64,000 bases of DNA, taken from assembly GCA_037976565.1 (NCBI GenBank), contig CP137675.1, positions 31,633,820 through 31,697,819 on the forward strand, written 5' to 3'. A model generated the notes under the pieces. The model ran no database searches. It had not been told where the DNA came from and saw nothing but the letters and a program-made list of their open reading frames with translations. The DNA is from Mesocentrotus franciscanus (taxonomy: Eukaryota > Echinodermata > Echinoidea > Camarodonta > Strongylocentrotidae). A program made the position numbers and the translations under genes. Positions 1-12,677 of this stretch are shown here, in pieces; within the stretch, counting starts at the first letter, position 1; the number at the start of each line of letters is the position of its first letter.

Positions 1-330
1 TGTTTTGATAATTTCTTATGTATTTCATTGTTTTTGTTGTTTTATTTCATTTCTAACTATAATTCAACTATTTTGACCCCCAAAACAAACACCTAAACTT
101 TAAACAAGACCAAATAACCAATGTGTTGTCTCTTTTAAGGAAAAATGATATTTCCATATGTTTTGTACCCAAATCACGAAAATGAGCGATTTTCGGGCCG
201 ACATGTAAAGACAAAAGGTCACGTGACTTTGTAACGGTAGGTCCGGTTTTCAAAAAAATTGTTTTAAAAGATGCGCAAGACTCGAAAAAAAAGTCATGAA
301 GCGGCGGGGCGTCATCCGTATGCGTTCCCG
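1..330. repeat. Dispersed repeat, inverted copy at 49.5-49.9 kb
   Basis: This stretch is the approximate reverse complement of about 49,535-49,880, for example around the block reading AAAGGTCACGTGACTTTG. No coding potential. The copies are 49 kb apart and in opposite orientation, so this is a dispersed family. It may extend left of the window. Confidence 0.75.
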
Positions 331-1138
331 AACAATCAGAAAAATCGCGGAGGGGGCATAATGGCCCCGGCCTTCTTAGGGTTAAGAACGCATGCATTGC
401 CCTCACCCCTTATAGCCTGGATCCGCCATTTGGAATCATACTAATTACTATTTCAGCTCTTTCACCACTCTCACCATCTTCTGCGTTCTGTTTGGAATTG
501 ATATGTATCATATGGATAAATTTGTTTCTCTATTGTTGTTTTTTACCAAATAAATTCTCTTTTGCCTGCTTTCAGAAAGTTATTTAGTTTTTAAAAACAG
601 AAAGAAAAAAAAATATTTTCGTTGTTTTTTGCTCGTTTGTTTTATCAAGCCATACACGTTTTCATTATTTTTCATTATTATTATTATCTTTTTGATTTTG
701 CGGACAAAATTCAATATAAACTTGCCAGTTTACAGATAATTTTCTCTCTGCGCTCGTTTATATGTAGCACATTTAAATAATATCTGGTAAATAATAATTT
801 CTAACACAAGTACAATATTCTAATGTCATCTGCCAATGCGGCATATATTTTCAAATTCAAAACAAGGTGCTGGTGAGCACAGTTATTGATTCCTTTTAAG
901 CTATATTTTAGAACATATTTAACGTATATTCATGGATTATCTGCCGAATCAAATTCAGTATAATATTATTGGAGGATGTTTAAGATTGATTTAGATTGTA
1001 TCAATAGTAGTAGTAGTAATTGTAGCCATCAAAAGGTTGTCCTCAAAATTAATCCCTTCATTTGACGTAGCTTCATGTGAACCAACCTATAAAAGAACAT
1101 ATTTTCCTTATACAATTCTCTATTTTTTCTTTCGACAG
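331..1138. other. Non-coding stretch before first open exon
   Basis: I see no gene here. A sequence like the CAGTGGCGGATCC element terminus, in reverse orientation, lies at about 417-430, and a short AGT microsatellite lies near 1004-1018. The end (1125-1138) is a pyrimidine-rich stretch followed by CAG, a plausible splice acceptor for the exon at 1139. Confidence 0.5.
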
Positions 1139-2222
1139 GTCCCGATTGTGTTGCTGTCGTTGTTCACTCCATGACTAGCTTAAGTCATGCCTCCAGGACC
1201 GCCCTTATGATGGTCTTCGAGAAGTCTCAGCCAACCACCTTCCAGTGCTCTAAATGCGTCATCAATGCAAGAATCCAGCTAAAATGGACGATCAAGACCT
1301 TTCCAAACTTATTCATTTCCTTGAAGAAGCACCACGTCATGCAAAACCGATACATTCTCTGGAAGCACGTTCGTCAACAACGGCGAGTGAAGCAACAAGA
1401 GTTGACAACAAGACTGGAATTCAAGGATCGCTTTTACAGGAACAAATTCCAGAACCTAATCCCTCTTCGACCGCATCGAATGATTTAAGCATCATGGGAC
1501 ATGACAGTAGTAGCCCTCCAAATAATAGTAGTCTTACTATGTTGATTGTTAATAATGAAGATAAGGAGCAAACGATGACGACTAGTTCCTCTTCCTTGAC
1601 CTCCGCTGACAGTCAACGATTACCGATAGGGCCAGAAGACTCTACAAAGTGCTCAACGTCTTCTCAGGAGAAGTGTTCAAGTAGGGATCTTTCTCATGCC
1701 ACTAATGATGTATTTCCTATCAAGCACAGGAGACCCGACGAAGCAGATGATAAATCTGTAACTTCAGACCCGTTGTCAGCATGTGCGCACAAGCCTTTTG
1801 CTGACAATATCTCATGTTCAAGTTCGGACAATTCAAATTCCGGTCATACTTTAGGATCAACCTATCGTCAAACTCAAGCAACCCCCCTGGAACAGTCCGG
1901 CCTTTCGACGAGCTGTAAAGGACATTCCCAACCAATGAGCACGTATTGTGCATCAGGGACCTCAACGAATACCCAAACACTAGCCCCATCGACATCTACT
2001 GAAGTACAGCATGGACCCGACAATAATACCAGTCAACAAGAAACTGAAAACGGCAACTACCCCATGGCCTTGGTGGTTCTCTCCGGTAACCATGATGATT
2101 CTCGCAAGGATGTGGAACACTGTTTCCCTGGAAAGACGATAGCGTCGGTGGACGACTGGAAACTCCTAAGAAAGAACTGGCATTTGTTTACAGCCATTCT
2201 AATCGACGTGGGAAACCGATAA
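1139..2222 (+). CDS. Ser/Thr-rich hypothetical protein, open exon
   Basis: I do not recognise this gene. A splice-acceptor-like pyrimidine tract ends at 1138. A frame is open to the stop at 2220-2222. The most likely start is the ATG at 1284, with A at -3 and G at +4, giving 312 residues beginning MDDQDLSKLIHFLEE. An ATG at 1254 in the same frame is the alternative. The frame is blocked by a stop at 1176. The middle is rich in Ser, Thr, Gln and Asn and looks disordered. The C-terminal 55 residues are more ordered, with DDWKLLRKNWHLF near the end. A different frame is open from the acceptor (PDCVAVVVHS...) to 1486, so the exon may be read otherwise, or a frameshift may separate two parts of one protein. 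No domain identified. It could be one exon of a longer gene that includes 4315-6279. Confidence 0.45.
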
Positions 2223-4314
2223 CTCCTGATGGAAATCAAACGGATACAAAAGGAGTTGTGTCGGCTTGTCTGGGAAATATGTGTATGTTTAATTCAAATG
2301 TTCTAAAATACGAGAAATTTCACAACGAACCACATCCTAAAATATGAAAATTCTAGTGATTCTAATGGTGAATTTTATATTTTAATCTTAAAATTTAAAA
2401 ATTAATTTGAAAAATTGTACTTTAGTTCGTACCGCCCTTGTGCGATTTAAATCAAAATCAGTACTCCAGCGAGCCGTGTAGTATGTGCTATCGGCAGTGG
2501 CGTAGCGTGGATCACTCATGGGGGTGGGGGGACCACTCTTAGTCTAATAGATCAGCGTTCTTTCAACCTCTCTTTAATCATGGCACCCTATTAGGAGTTA
2601 AACAGTTTCGCGTCACCCCAAAAGTGATTTGTTTTCCCGAAAATGTACTATCCGGATCCAAAATATTGCGAGCGAGCGAACCGAGCGAGGGAGCAAAACA
2701 CTTGCACTTTTATTATGGTAAAATTGTTATTTAGTCATCAATATACACTAGATAAAACAAAAAAATGATATATTCAGTCATCTCGTTGCCAGGAATCATC
2801 CTGATTTATTAATTGTTTTCGAGAAGTGAAACGAACGAGAAGAATAAATACTTTGTTGTGGTATAAATTTTATTTCGATATAAAAAAATACACTAAATAA
2901 TTTTATTTGCGGGCGCCATGCTACTCGAATATCGTATCATATGGGGATATCAATATTAACCGCGCGCTGCCTGAAACTATCTCGTTTCTAAATTTTGCGA
3001 GGGAGCGAAGAGGGCGAGGCAAAATACACTTTGCTGTCTCTGACTATATCTCCTCATCAAAATACCCAAATTTATAAAATGATATATTTGGGCATATATT
3101 TGGGTAAGCAATATTTCGAAAGCCTAAGCCACACTTCAGTCTAAAAAAAGAAAAGTAATCATCACTGGCGCAAAGACCAGTATACCAAGTACACCAGTCA
3201 GTCAGTCAGTCTCTCTCTCTCTCTCTCTCCCTTTGAACCTTCCTGTCACTCAACCCTTAATTTCTCCCCCGGCATCCCCTGCACCCCTGCCCCACCACAT
3301 ACACTCTCTCTCTCTCTCCTTTTTCTTTTCCAGTCCCCAAACGCTCCTCTTTTCTCCTCTACTTCTAAGGGGTTAACCAAAAATTGATTGCACTAAAAGG
3401 AATAATTCCACTGCAGTGCACGTGGAAATTGTCCTCTAAACAACATACTTGAAGAAAATATATGTATTACTAAGTTAAAATTTATATTTCCCCTATCAAT
3501 TGCCATAATTAAAGTAATAAATAACACTTTAAAAGTGTTTAAAGTGATGTTTTGTAGGTCAGTGAACACAACGACAAGATTTTCAAATCAATATAATGAC
3601 TGTACTTTTGCATAATATGGAAATTAAGGTCGGCTTTGAAAACAGTTTTTTTTTTATTTTCATAAATTTGCATCTAAGTACCTGACTGAAATAATTCAAA
3701 TGCCCCAAACGATCTTATGAATGTAAATCAAAATGGCGGACACATTTTAATGGCCAAGTTGTACACCCACTTTACATATCTGAGACACAGTCTGTTAATC
3801 TTTGCTGGAAAAATGACCGAAAGTTTCAATCATTTGGGAATCGCAGACAAAAAGCACTGTATGGTGTCCGCGCTCGCACAAAGACAATTTTAACAGGTAA
3901 ACCAATGGGGTAGGCGGGTATGGGGGCACTTTTTAAAAGACTATTGGCTGGTATAGGCGGGTACGAGGGCACTTTTTAAAAGACTATTGACTGGTAGGCG
4001 GGGCATGGCTAAAATCACGACTCCAATTTCGACCAATCAGATGGCTAGATTTCTAAAGTGAGGTATGTAATGTGTTTTATATGCATATGCCTAAATATTT
4101 CACATGATTGTCTGAAAAAAGTGAATATTTGGGGGAGTATCAAGTATAATTTCATTGCTCTACATTATGAATCATACACAGTATATTGTGTTGGACCCTC
4201 AAGCAGAAAACGTTGCTATCTATATCATTGAAAGGCTAACAAACATGGCTCTCTGTAAAAAATTACCTCGTATTTTATATTTCATATCGTGTATAATCAT
4301 CTTTATATTTTCAG
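2223..4314. repeat. Non-coding, repeat-derived stretch
   Basis: No gene seen. At about 2495 a CAGTGGCGTAGCGTGGA terminus starts a mobile-element-like segment. It carries the GAGCGA/GCGAGG clusters (about 2668-2692, 2997-3020) that also occur inside the element at 23.8-25.4 kb. CT microsatellites lie at 3208-3228 and 3302-3320. A roughly 55-bp direct duplication containing GGGCACTTTTTAAAAGACTA occupies about 3905-4010. Confidence 0.45.
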
Positions 4315-4377
4315 ATGAGAAAAAGAATGTAGCGCTTTTGATGCCCATCCCTGCAAACCCCCGGTCAGCCTTTGAGA
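4315..4377 (+). CDS. Small internal exon of unknown gene
   Basis: A 63-nt stretch follows a good acceptor (TTTATATTTTCAG) and ends at a consensus donor (GTAAGT at 4378). It needs one base from the preceding exon, then reads EKKNVALLMPIPANPRSAFE and ends with one base of a codon (phase 1 in, phase 1 out). The next candidate exon at 6062 begins with the two bases needed to complete that codon to Ser. I do not recognise the protein. The preceding exon is not certain: the frame at 1284-2222 ends in a stop and has no obvious phase-1 donor. Confidence 0.5.
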
Positions 4378-6061
4378 GTAAGTTCAATGAGTCAATATTA
4401 TAATATCACCTTCAATATTTATGTCATTTAGGACTTTAATCAATATAAAAATGTGATACTTCACGATGTATAGCTCTAGGATTTGGGGTTAGTATTGACA
4501 CAATATTAATTGATATCATATTAAAGCTAAACCTGGTATGGGAATCGTATTTTGAGAGAAAATTGCTACGATTTATTATGGATTGTTTATCGTCCAGTAG
4601 ATTGGTTGTTTGATCCAGTGAAGTAAAAACAAACGCACAAATAATTACTGGGCATATCATCTTCGATAAAATCCACAACTCCCATTTGCAAAAAAGTGAC
4701 CTGTGTTATTGAAGCACATGGTGTCGGGCCTACTTACCCGGATTTCCTTATCTGTCTATGCTGATTACTCAGCCACTATACATTTTTTTACCAACATTCT
4801 CTGGCTAATGTCATTTATTTGTAATCTTGAACATCCAGTGCAAGTTTCGTTGGATTATGTGAGAATTTATTTTTCTATTTTTACCAGAACTCAAGTTTAT
4901 CTTTAATTTCCTTTTCATCAGCATCTTTACACAACTCTGTAAAAAAACCTTCCAGAACAATCCACGATTATCACTAACAATAAATGTATCATAGTCATAG
5001 TCAGTGTATAAGTAGTAATCGCTGAAGTATTTACTTGGGGTTTAATGGTCTCAAAGTCATTTCAGTGTAGGTATTAGATAACCTTAATCAAAAACACCGA
5101 TGTGATCATAATAAAAATTGGCTCTTGATGTGGTACCTACAATATAAAGAACTGATCAGATTTAAGGATCAGTGGGTAAATTTCACACACCCATTTGATC
5201 GTAATATTTGTTTCATATTGCAATTACTTGAGAATACACGTCATTGAGCATATTCCTATCAAACTGCACTGAAATATGTAAATTAATGATATTGAGGTTT
5301 ATGACGAGACAATTAATGTCAATGGTAACAAAATGATCGTACAAGAACATAAACATATTGTTAACAGACATCTTGAAAACTGTTAAAACGTTTATACCTA
5401 AATCTGTTTGATTTTTTGTATAATAACGCGGCTCATAAAATAATTAATAGACCGTGGCTGATAAAATTAAAGGACCACGGGTCATTCTGAATGTAATAAA
5501 TCGTTATTTTTTATTGGGTCCAATAGTTCTAAGCTAATATTGTTATATCAAAGTAGATAAGTGGGTCGTTGTAAGATGTAATTTTATTACAGGAGTTTGC
5601 ATCCTAGGAATGACCATATAGTCGCAGTTAAAGTTCATTGTGGCAAGAATTTGTTTGTTTTTATTAAGAATTTATTATTGCAAACATAAGTAATATTTCT
5701 TGTCGCACATGAAAACAGTATGTGGTGTGTGGGGGGCTTACACCCTGTATTTTTAATTAAGCATCTTTCACAATGCCTAGAAATATTTCGCCCCCCCCCA
5801 CCACCACCAACTAACTTATCCCTTCATAATGACTTCTTTTCAAGTATATCTTCGTTATTTGTATGTTTTTGTATTAGTGTATATCTTTATCAATTCAATC
5901 ACTGGCTGCGACGAAGACATAAAACGTTCAAGTCAATTCAGTTAATGATTAATTTATTCATTTTATAAATCCATTTATCTATTTATTTATTTAAACGTGA
6001 GTTATTCAAGCATGGTTTGTTTACTTTTGCTCTTTTCTTTTTTCTATATCATTGAATTCAG
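4378..6061. other. Likely intron, no gene seen
   Basis: AT-rich sequence between two phase-compatible candidate exons. I see no coding signal, only a short poly-C/CCA stretch near 5790-5810. Confidence 0.4.
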
Positions 6062-6279
6062 GTAGAGTCTATCAGCTAGCTCAGTCTCACAGACTCCACA
6101 ACTTTCAATACAGTCGTGAATCTGGCGGGCGGTTAATTTTTGATGACGGCACAAAAAACCGAATGGTTCATTGGCTTGGTGAATGCTCCGACAGATATGC
6201 CACCTTCTTGAAATCGAGTCCTGGCTTGGGGAGAAGAATAATGGGTGCCCTTTCATCAGTATTCGGTGGAAGAAAATGA
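6062..6279 (+). CDS. Terminal coding exon of unknown gene
   Basis: Follows an acceptor (TTGAATTCAG at 6052-6061) and runs to a TGA at 6277-6279. With one base from the exon at 4315-4377 it gives Ser, then RVYQLAQSHRLHNFQYSRES and, further on, FDDGTKNRMVHWLGECSDRY. It ends in a Gly/Arg/Lys-rich tail (SSVFGGRK). The encoded 73 residues look like a compact, basic protein end, with one Trp and one Cys and no membrane segment. I know no family it matches. The agreement of phase with the upstream exon and the clean splice signals are the evidence that it is real. A cDNA match would settle it. Confidence 0.5.
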
Positions 6280-6417
6280 GATAATACTTCCTATGTAAAG
6301 GGGTGATGAATTTCTCAGTAAACATGTTAGATGAGAAGAGATAGAACAAGCATTATGATATTGGCAATCAAAGCACTATGGATAGCTAATACACATGTCA
6401 TATGCAGGTATCAATTA

Positions 6418-6917
6418 AAGGTATTACAAAGTTTTGGTACGGGGTCATGAATTTGGTTCAAATGAACATATTGGAAGCATATGCGATTTTACAATATTCA
6501 ATGATCGTTGTCGCGGTTGAAATCGAGTCTAAAGTGATGACATTGTAGATAATAAACTCTTTATGTTGTATAGCGCCCTCTCAAGACTGAGATTACTTTA
6601 GCTTTAAAACAATGTTTCTTGACTACAATCGAGCGATTTGCTATTCCCGTTTGGAAGTTATATATCAGAACTGCATATTCTGAGATTTTCATGGTCGCAG
6701 CTACCATAGAATGGCCTTGGGCGCTATTTGAAATATTTGAAATTTACCCGGAGCACCGGTAAATTTTGATTATTCAATTTGCTCGAAAGCAGAAGTGTTT
6801 TAGGGGCTAAATTTGTTAGTGCTTATAATACATCCACAGGGGCATCCAAATATATCAACAATTTAAAGAATTACTATCCATCCAATTTCAAAATTTCCCA
6901 ATACTTTGCATTACCTT
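6418..6917. mobile_element. MITE copy 1, TA-flanked
   Basis: A 500-bp element with inverted ends. The left end is AAGGTATTACAAAGTTTTGG and the right end is the reverse complement of AAGGTAATGCAAAGTATTGG. TA flanks it on both sides, which fits a Tc1/mariner-type TA target. Two more full copies lie at 26,992-27,496 and 62,014-62,513 in the same orientation. No transposase is encoded. Confidence 0.8.
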
Positions 6918-9900
6918 TAAAAACTAAAATATTATTGTTTAATTGAAGTATATTATAATGCTATGGGCGGTTCAAAAAGAAATATAGACGGGGTACATGG
7001 ACTCTCTTAAGGTGACTTCTGTTGCGAGCAATAGGTGCAACCATTTGTTGTCCTGATCGTGTGATGCGAGGAATTGATCGGGAGGGGGTGTTTATAAGGG
7101 TATACCCCTCAGAAAGAGGGGTTTGCAGAACTTTGCACACTATAGACGCCCATGCATGGAATTTGGAAGAGAGGAAGATGATCCATTTGAATATATTTCC
7201 AGGAAGTGACGTCACCCCATGCACCCTATTGAATTGGCGACCCTCGAATGTATGTTTATAATATACGCCCGATGTATATAATGTTTACTCTAGCTCTTGT
7301 AAATACTAAATGAAACCTATGCCTATGTCATTCTTTACATATCTCATTTAGTATTTCAAACTTAAAGCTTATCATCATGCCACGTATGTGAGGAGCATTT
7401 CAGAATATTGAATCTCTGCACTCGCGTTGAAGCACAATAGTGTTTAAGTGTGCTTCAGTGTGGGAGAGCTTATAGAGTAACATAACCTCAACTGATCATG
7501 AATTCCTGTAAATTTTGTATTTATTCAATATTTGTGGGGAGATGTCATTGCCGCCCCTGTATGCAAGAAAGCGAAAGTAGGGCCGCGGGTGTGGGAGTGG
7601 GTGTCCATTCCCAAGGTAGGAAGGTTTTGCATTTTTAATCTTAAAACAAACGTTCAAATTTTATCTTCCATGTTGAGATAATATTTTTTTTAAGGGGTGG
7701 GGGGTAGGGCTTGAAAAAAATTCTAGTGGGTGAGGGCTTCAGCTCTAAAATGTCCACCTAGTCATACCCTGTATTATATGCGTGTGCTCTATGTCTGTGA
7801 CCAAGATTTAAAATTGAACAATAACTAATCTTGTATTTTCCAACTGATAATGATAATATTGATGATGAAGAAGATGATGAATGTGGTGGTGATGATATAG
7901 TAATACTAATAAAAATAATAATGTACATGTACATATACATGTTTAAATTCATGGGTCTTGCAATCATGAGATTAATAGAGTGAGAGAGTTTTGAGATAAT
8001 GACGATTTATGAAGAACTTTTTGAGAGACATCATTTTGTACGAGCTATACGTTGATAACAAGTTTAATGTTTAATGGTTTAATATGATTATGTCTTATTT
8101 CATGGGATTTTAAAGTAAGATCTGAATCCATATTAAATTCGTAAAGCCTCCCTAGTCGCTATTACCATTTGTTTTAACAGATTACATAAGTTAACTTGCA
8201 TCGTCTGTACAACGAAAATGCTCACTTTCATACTTGAAATGTTAATGTTATCACCAATTTGTCATAGATTTGGCTCCTTGCTTTTCGTGTCCCGACTTAA
8301 AATTTAAAATATACATGGTATACATCTATATATAAATCTTTAATGTGGAAGAGGGACGTGGTTGAGTTTGGTTTGTAATAAATAGTTGTGTTTGTAAACT
8401 GAACCTCTTTGATCCTTGAACATATTGATATGTTTCTAATGTAAAAAGAACAACAACATATACTATGAACATGGTAAAAACCCTTAAACGAAGTCTTTTC
8501 CAAATATGTTAATAATGAAAATGAATATAATGTTTTTGCATAGCGAAATATTCAACTCAATGTGAGTTATCAAAGCGCTTCACAAACAAAAGTAAACATA
8601 GTTAGGGTTAGGGTTAAGGGATGTGTATTTTCGATAATCTACAATTCCAAATAGTTTCTTATCTTTTCAAAACTGTAATGAACCAAACAAAGCAGCCATC
8701 TACTTATTTTAGACAACTAGGTTTCTGTCCCTCTCACTTCAGGCTCTCCTAAATCAGTAAGGTAGTGAACATGTTTTTTGGTATCATATGAAGGATGAGG
8801 AAATAAGCTTATCAATGATGTGCACATTAATAAAAATTAATTTGCAATTTGTGAGAAGTTTATCCATAAATTTGGGTTTTCTTTTTTCAGGGACACCCTG
8901 TATACCTCACTAAAATTTATATAATCTTTTATAGCTTATGTGTCAGCACTATTGAAACACAAAGCGCTGGTTTCATCCAAGGAAAATCCGTTACAAAATT
9001 GGAAAATTTATATTGATTAATCTACTTCGATTACCAAAATAAAACAAATACATACTTTTAAAATTAGATCGACTACTTACCAACTTGGCATAGTTGTCCA
9101 TCCGTATCTTCAACTGTCTTACAGATCTTTCTTCTAGATCATTTCTCGAGAGGACTGTTCGAGTTTTAAGGGGACATACATTGTGATATTAACAACAGCA
9201 TAGGGAGCAGACTCCCGAGCAGCAAAAGCTAGAAATAAAAATGAAAAATACATACAAATAAAATACTGCCAGGAATTAAAAGCATTTTTTCAAAACGTAT
9301 TTTTATAAATCAGAAAATACTCCACTTTTGCACATTTAAGTACACTTTCTTTGCAAAATATCTAAATTGGTTTATTCTACCTTTGTCTCACACAGAGGGT
9401 ACTATGATTGCAAACATGATAAAATAGCTAAGATGGAATACGACACAATACGATATTATATGATAATATAGGGTATGATACGATTTAATTGGACCCCAGG
9501 TGGAGTCTGGAATATTATTTATTGGGGACATCATAGACGTCAAAGGGGATGTGGATATAAATCGGGCAAAAGAATTACTTTGTGTAAAATATAATTATTT
9601 ATGTGAGGTTAAATTACTTGGAAGTGTATACCACGTGACTGGAAAAGAAAATTAAAATGTGGAACTGGTTTTTGTTCATATGAAAACACACGACTTCATT
9701 ATTTTGAATTGACACCAAAAGCATGTCATGATATATCAGTTGCAAAAATAACATCGTCACAGATTATATATAAGGTATTGGTTGAAAGAACTTTTATAAA
9801 TCCAAATGTTCAAATTAATTGGGAATATTTTTTTGGAAAAAAGTTATCCTGGGCGAATATATGGAAATAATAAATTTGACATACGTCAAAGAAATAGGAT

Positions 9901-10544
9901 TGAAACAGATTAATTTTAAATTAATCTATAAGTTATTAACATGTGAAGAATATCTATATCGTTTCGAAAAAGTCTGATCCTGGTTATTGTTTGTAGAGCA
10001 ACTGCACAGAAAATTATTATCATTTATTTTTATGATTTTGATCACTCAAAAATATTTTGGAACAAGGTCTTAATTTTTGTCATAAAAACAGAAAACTTGT
10101 TTGATTATGAAAAAAATGATTACAGTGATGTAATTTTAGGCAAGCAATGTGATTATATAAATTAAAAATACGTAGTTTTTAAAAATCTATTAATTTAGCT
10201 TCTTATGTTTTATAAACACAAAAAAGAAAGTGAAATTTTACAAACATATTCGAAATTTATTTAAAGGAAATATTATGGAGGGCAGATGTTGAAAAGTATC
10301 ACCTCTCAAAAATGTTAATCATGTTAAAAAACGTATAACTCATTTTGTGATAGAAGTATAATTTATGTGTTTTTCTTGTAATCATTATAGTTATGTGTTT
10401 TGATATGTAAGTATTATTCAATAAATAAATGATGGAAAAAACACAGATAACACTGTTAACATGTTTCAGTTTCAGTTTCAGTTTTATTTTTCATTTCCAA
10501 CAGAACAGTAATTTTGACAAGAAATCAGATATACAATTCAATAT
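6918..10544. other. Long non-coding stretch
   Basis: No gene supported. It contains a GAT/ATG-rich simple region (about 7850-7935), a two-and-a-half-unit TTAGGG run near 8600 and otherwise AT-rich unique-looking DNA. Short open frames here lack splice signals or recognisable protein features. Confidence 0.4.
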
Positions 10545-10718
10545 TATACAAATGATGCATGCGCATGAGTTCATTATACGATCTATCCGCACTCGAGTTG
10601 AGGCTGTGTGTATCTATCGCAAGAAGCCGTTAGGCTGAGTGCGATAGATACACACAGCATCAACGAGGGCGGATATATCGTATAATGAACGAATGAAAAC
10701 ATGCATCATTTGTTTTAT
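10545..10718. repeat. Long hairpin / inverted repeat
   Basis: Two arms of about 70 bp (about 10,548-10,619 and 10,642-10,714) are imperfect reverse complements around a loop of about 20 nt. The inner arms share GTGTGTATCTATCGC with its complement, and the outer arms share ACAAATGATGCATG with its complement. It fits a small foldback element or MITE. Confidence 0.7.
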
Positions 10719-11164
10719 ACAACGAAACTCCTAGATCCTTGTTATTTGATGTAAAAAGAATTCAATCAAGATTGTTTCGTGACAGTATGCCTGACAAATA
10801 AATCTCAAGTTTAATAAGGCTTAATTTAGTGCGCACACATAGCTATTGTAAGCGCACTTACCTCTATGCGCACTACTGCGCATCATGTACATGCACTAAA
10901 AAACGTGTGTTAGTATGGAAAATATTGCACGCTTTTTCATGAAAAAACGTGTGATAGTCTCAGTAAATGAATCACACGTGACCGCGCATGACCAATCATT
11001 TGATTTGGATCTTGGAGTGAGTTGTATAATCAATAATATAATACATTTTACATGCTTTAAAGTTATGAAATAGAAAGTATACATAAATAATAGTATTTTA
11101 AAAGTTTTTAAAGATTAACCTCAGTGCACAAATATTTTTCATGAATTTATGTTTTTTTAATTTT

Positions 11165-11580
11165 TGTAGATGTAGTACCTTTTGGAACCGAAATTGGATG
11201 TAGTACTTTTTGGAACCGAAATCGTGCATACTGTATGCAAGTTACAATGCACGACTTGAATTGTTTAGTGCCAAGAGGTTTGGTTCAACTTCACATTATC
11301 TGCAATGTATATAAATGGACATAGTATCTTTTAGAACCGAACTGATTTTTGAATGCCATGTTGTTTAACTTTCCAATTGGAGATTAAGCTTTTTGGAAGT
11401 GTCACTGAATGAGGCCACTGGAAATGTGTACATTAATCAATTTTGATAAGAAATAGATGTAGTACTTTTTGGAACTGAGCTCTTCATATATGTTTAGATT
11501 ATAGCAGTTATGCTTCTGATATTTGGTAGACACTTAACGCAATATATAATCGTCACTGGTAGTACTTTCAGTTAAAGGAG
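11165..11580. repeat. Spaced repeats of TAGTACTTTTTGGAACCGA motif
   Basis: The motif GTAGTACYTTTTGGAACCGA, or close variants, recurs at about 11,170, 11,202, 11,322, 11,458 and 11,560 with unrelated spacers. A similar arrangement with TAGCGCCTTTTGG occurs at 39,962-40,570. No coding potential. Confidence 0.55.
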
Positions 11581-11657
11581 AAGTCCACCCGGATATAAAG
11601 TTGGTTTTTAATAGAAACAGTTAGGGCTGGACATGATAATGTTATGTACAAGATAGA

Positions 11658-11665
11658 AGAGTGTG

Positions 11666-11697
<32 letters not shown>

Positions 11698-11700
11698 TAC
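11658..11700. repeat. (GT)(AT)n(AC)n microsatellite
   Basis: A short GT run, an AT run and an AC run follow one another and are nearly self-complementary. Confidence 0.9.
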
Positions 11701-12677
11701 ATTTAAACTTCATTCATACTATAAATGTATTGGCCGTTTCCACCAATGTAAGATAATTACACATTTCGCGATGGGGGGACATTGTCGCGAATAGTCCTCT
11801 ATTTGTACATAACATACTATCGCACTACCCCATCTAGTGGCAATAAAACATCAGTCTGATAAAGCCTGCACCAACGAGTAGACGAAAGTCTCACAGGTAA
11901 AAACAACCATTTGATTGTGAAACAATGACAAATTTATTTTATACATAACGTACTGTTTCTAAGCGCACACAATAACATGAAGCAGGTAGAGAAAGAGGAG
12001 GAGAGAGGAACATTTCGAAATTTCCAGAAATAGCCTAAAATGATAGGTTCTAAGACGGTTTGTCAGTGATTGTAGAAACCTCTCGAACGTGGAAAGGAAG
12101 AGTATTACAAAGCATTGGAGAACACGGGGAAAGGCAAAAAGGCATGATTGCCATATCATGTCATTGCACGGGTCCTGTAGATGCGTAGATAATAAATATG
12201 AGATGCGATACGTGTATTGTTGCTAAAGATGTTAGTAGTAATATAATATACCTGTATTATTACTACAGTACTACAACTACACCATGTATACTACTACTAC
12301 TACTAATCTACTACCAGGAAGAAGAAGATGAAGAAGAAGGGAAAGGGGAATTATCATTTCCGCGATATCAGTGATTATATTCTCTATGATTGAGGCATAC
12401 ACATACAAATTACATACTGCGTGGTAAGAAGTAAGTAAGCGAGGGAAAAGGAAGGACGTACATGACAAGAGAGAGAGAGAGAGAGAAAGAGCATAGCCCG
12501 GGTTCAAATTCAGTATTCGTTAAATTATTAAATAGAATTAACCGAGTAGAATCAAATGAAATTTCTTAACAATAATTGAAACTTCTCCCAGGAAGCCTAA
12601 CATTTGAGTTTTTTTTTCTCCATTCAAACAGTATCGTAAAGGCGGTGAAAAAAAAGAATATAAATAATACTTCGTCG

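Noticed and set aside
1720..1995. Minus-strand 91-codon frame opposite the 1139-2222 exon
   Set aside because: Shadow of the longer plus-strand frame with no splice or start support.
8597..8620. TTAGGG repeats
   Set aside because: Only two to three units, far from any chromosome-end context, so not telomeric.
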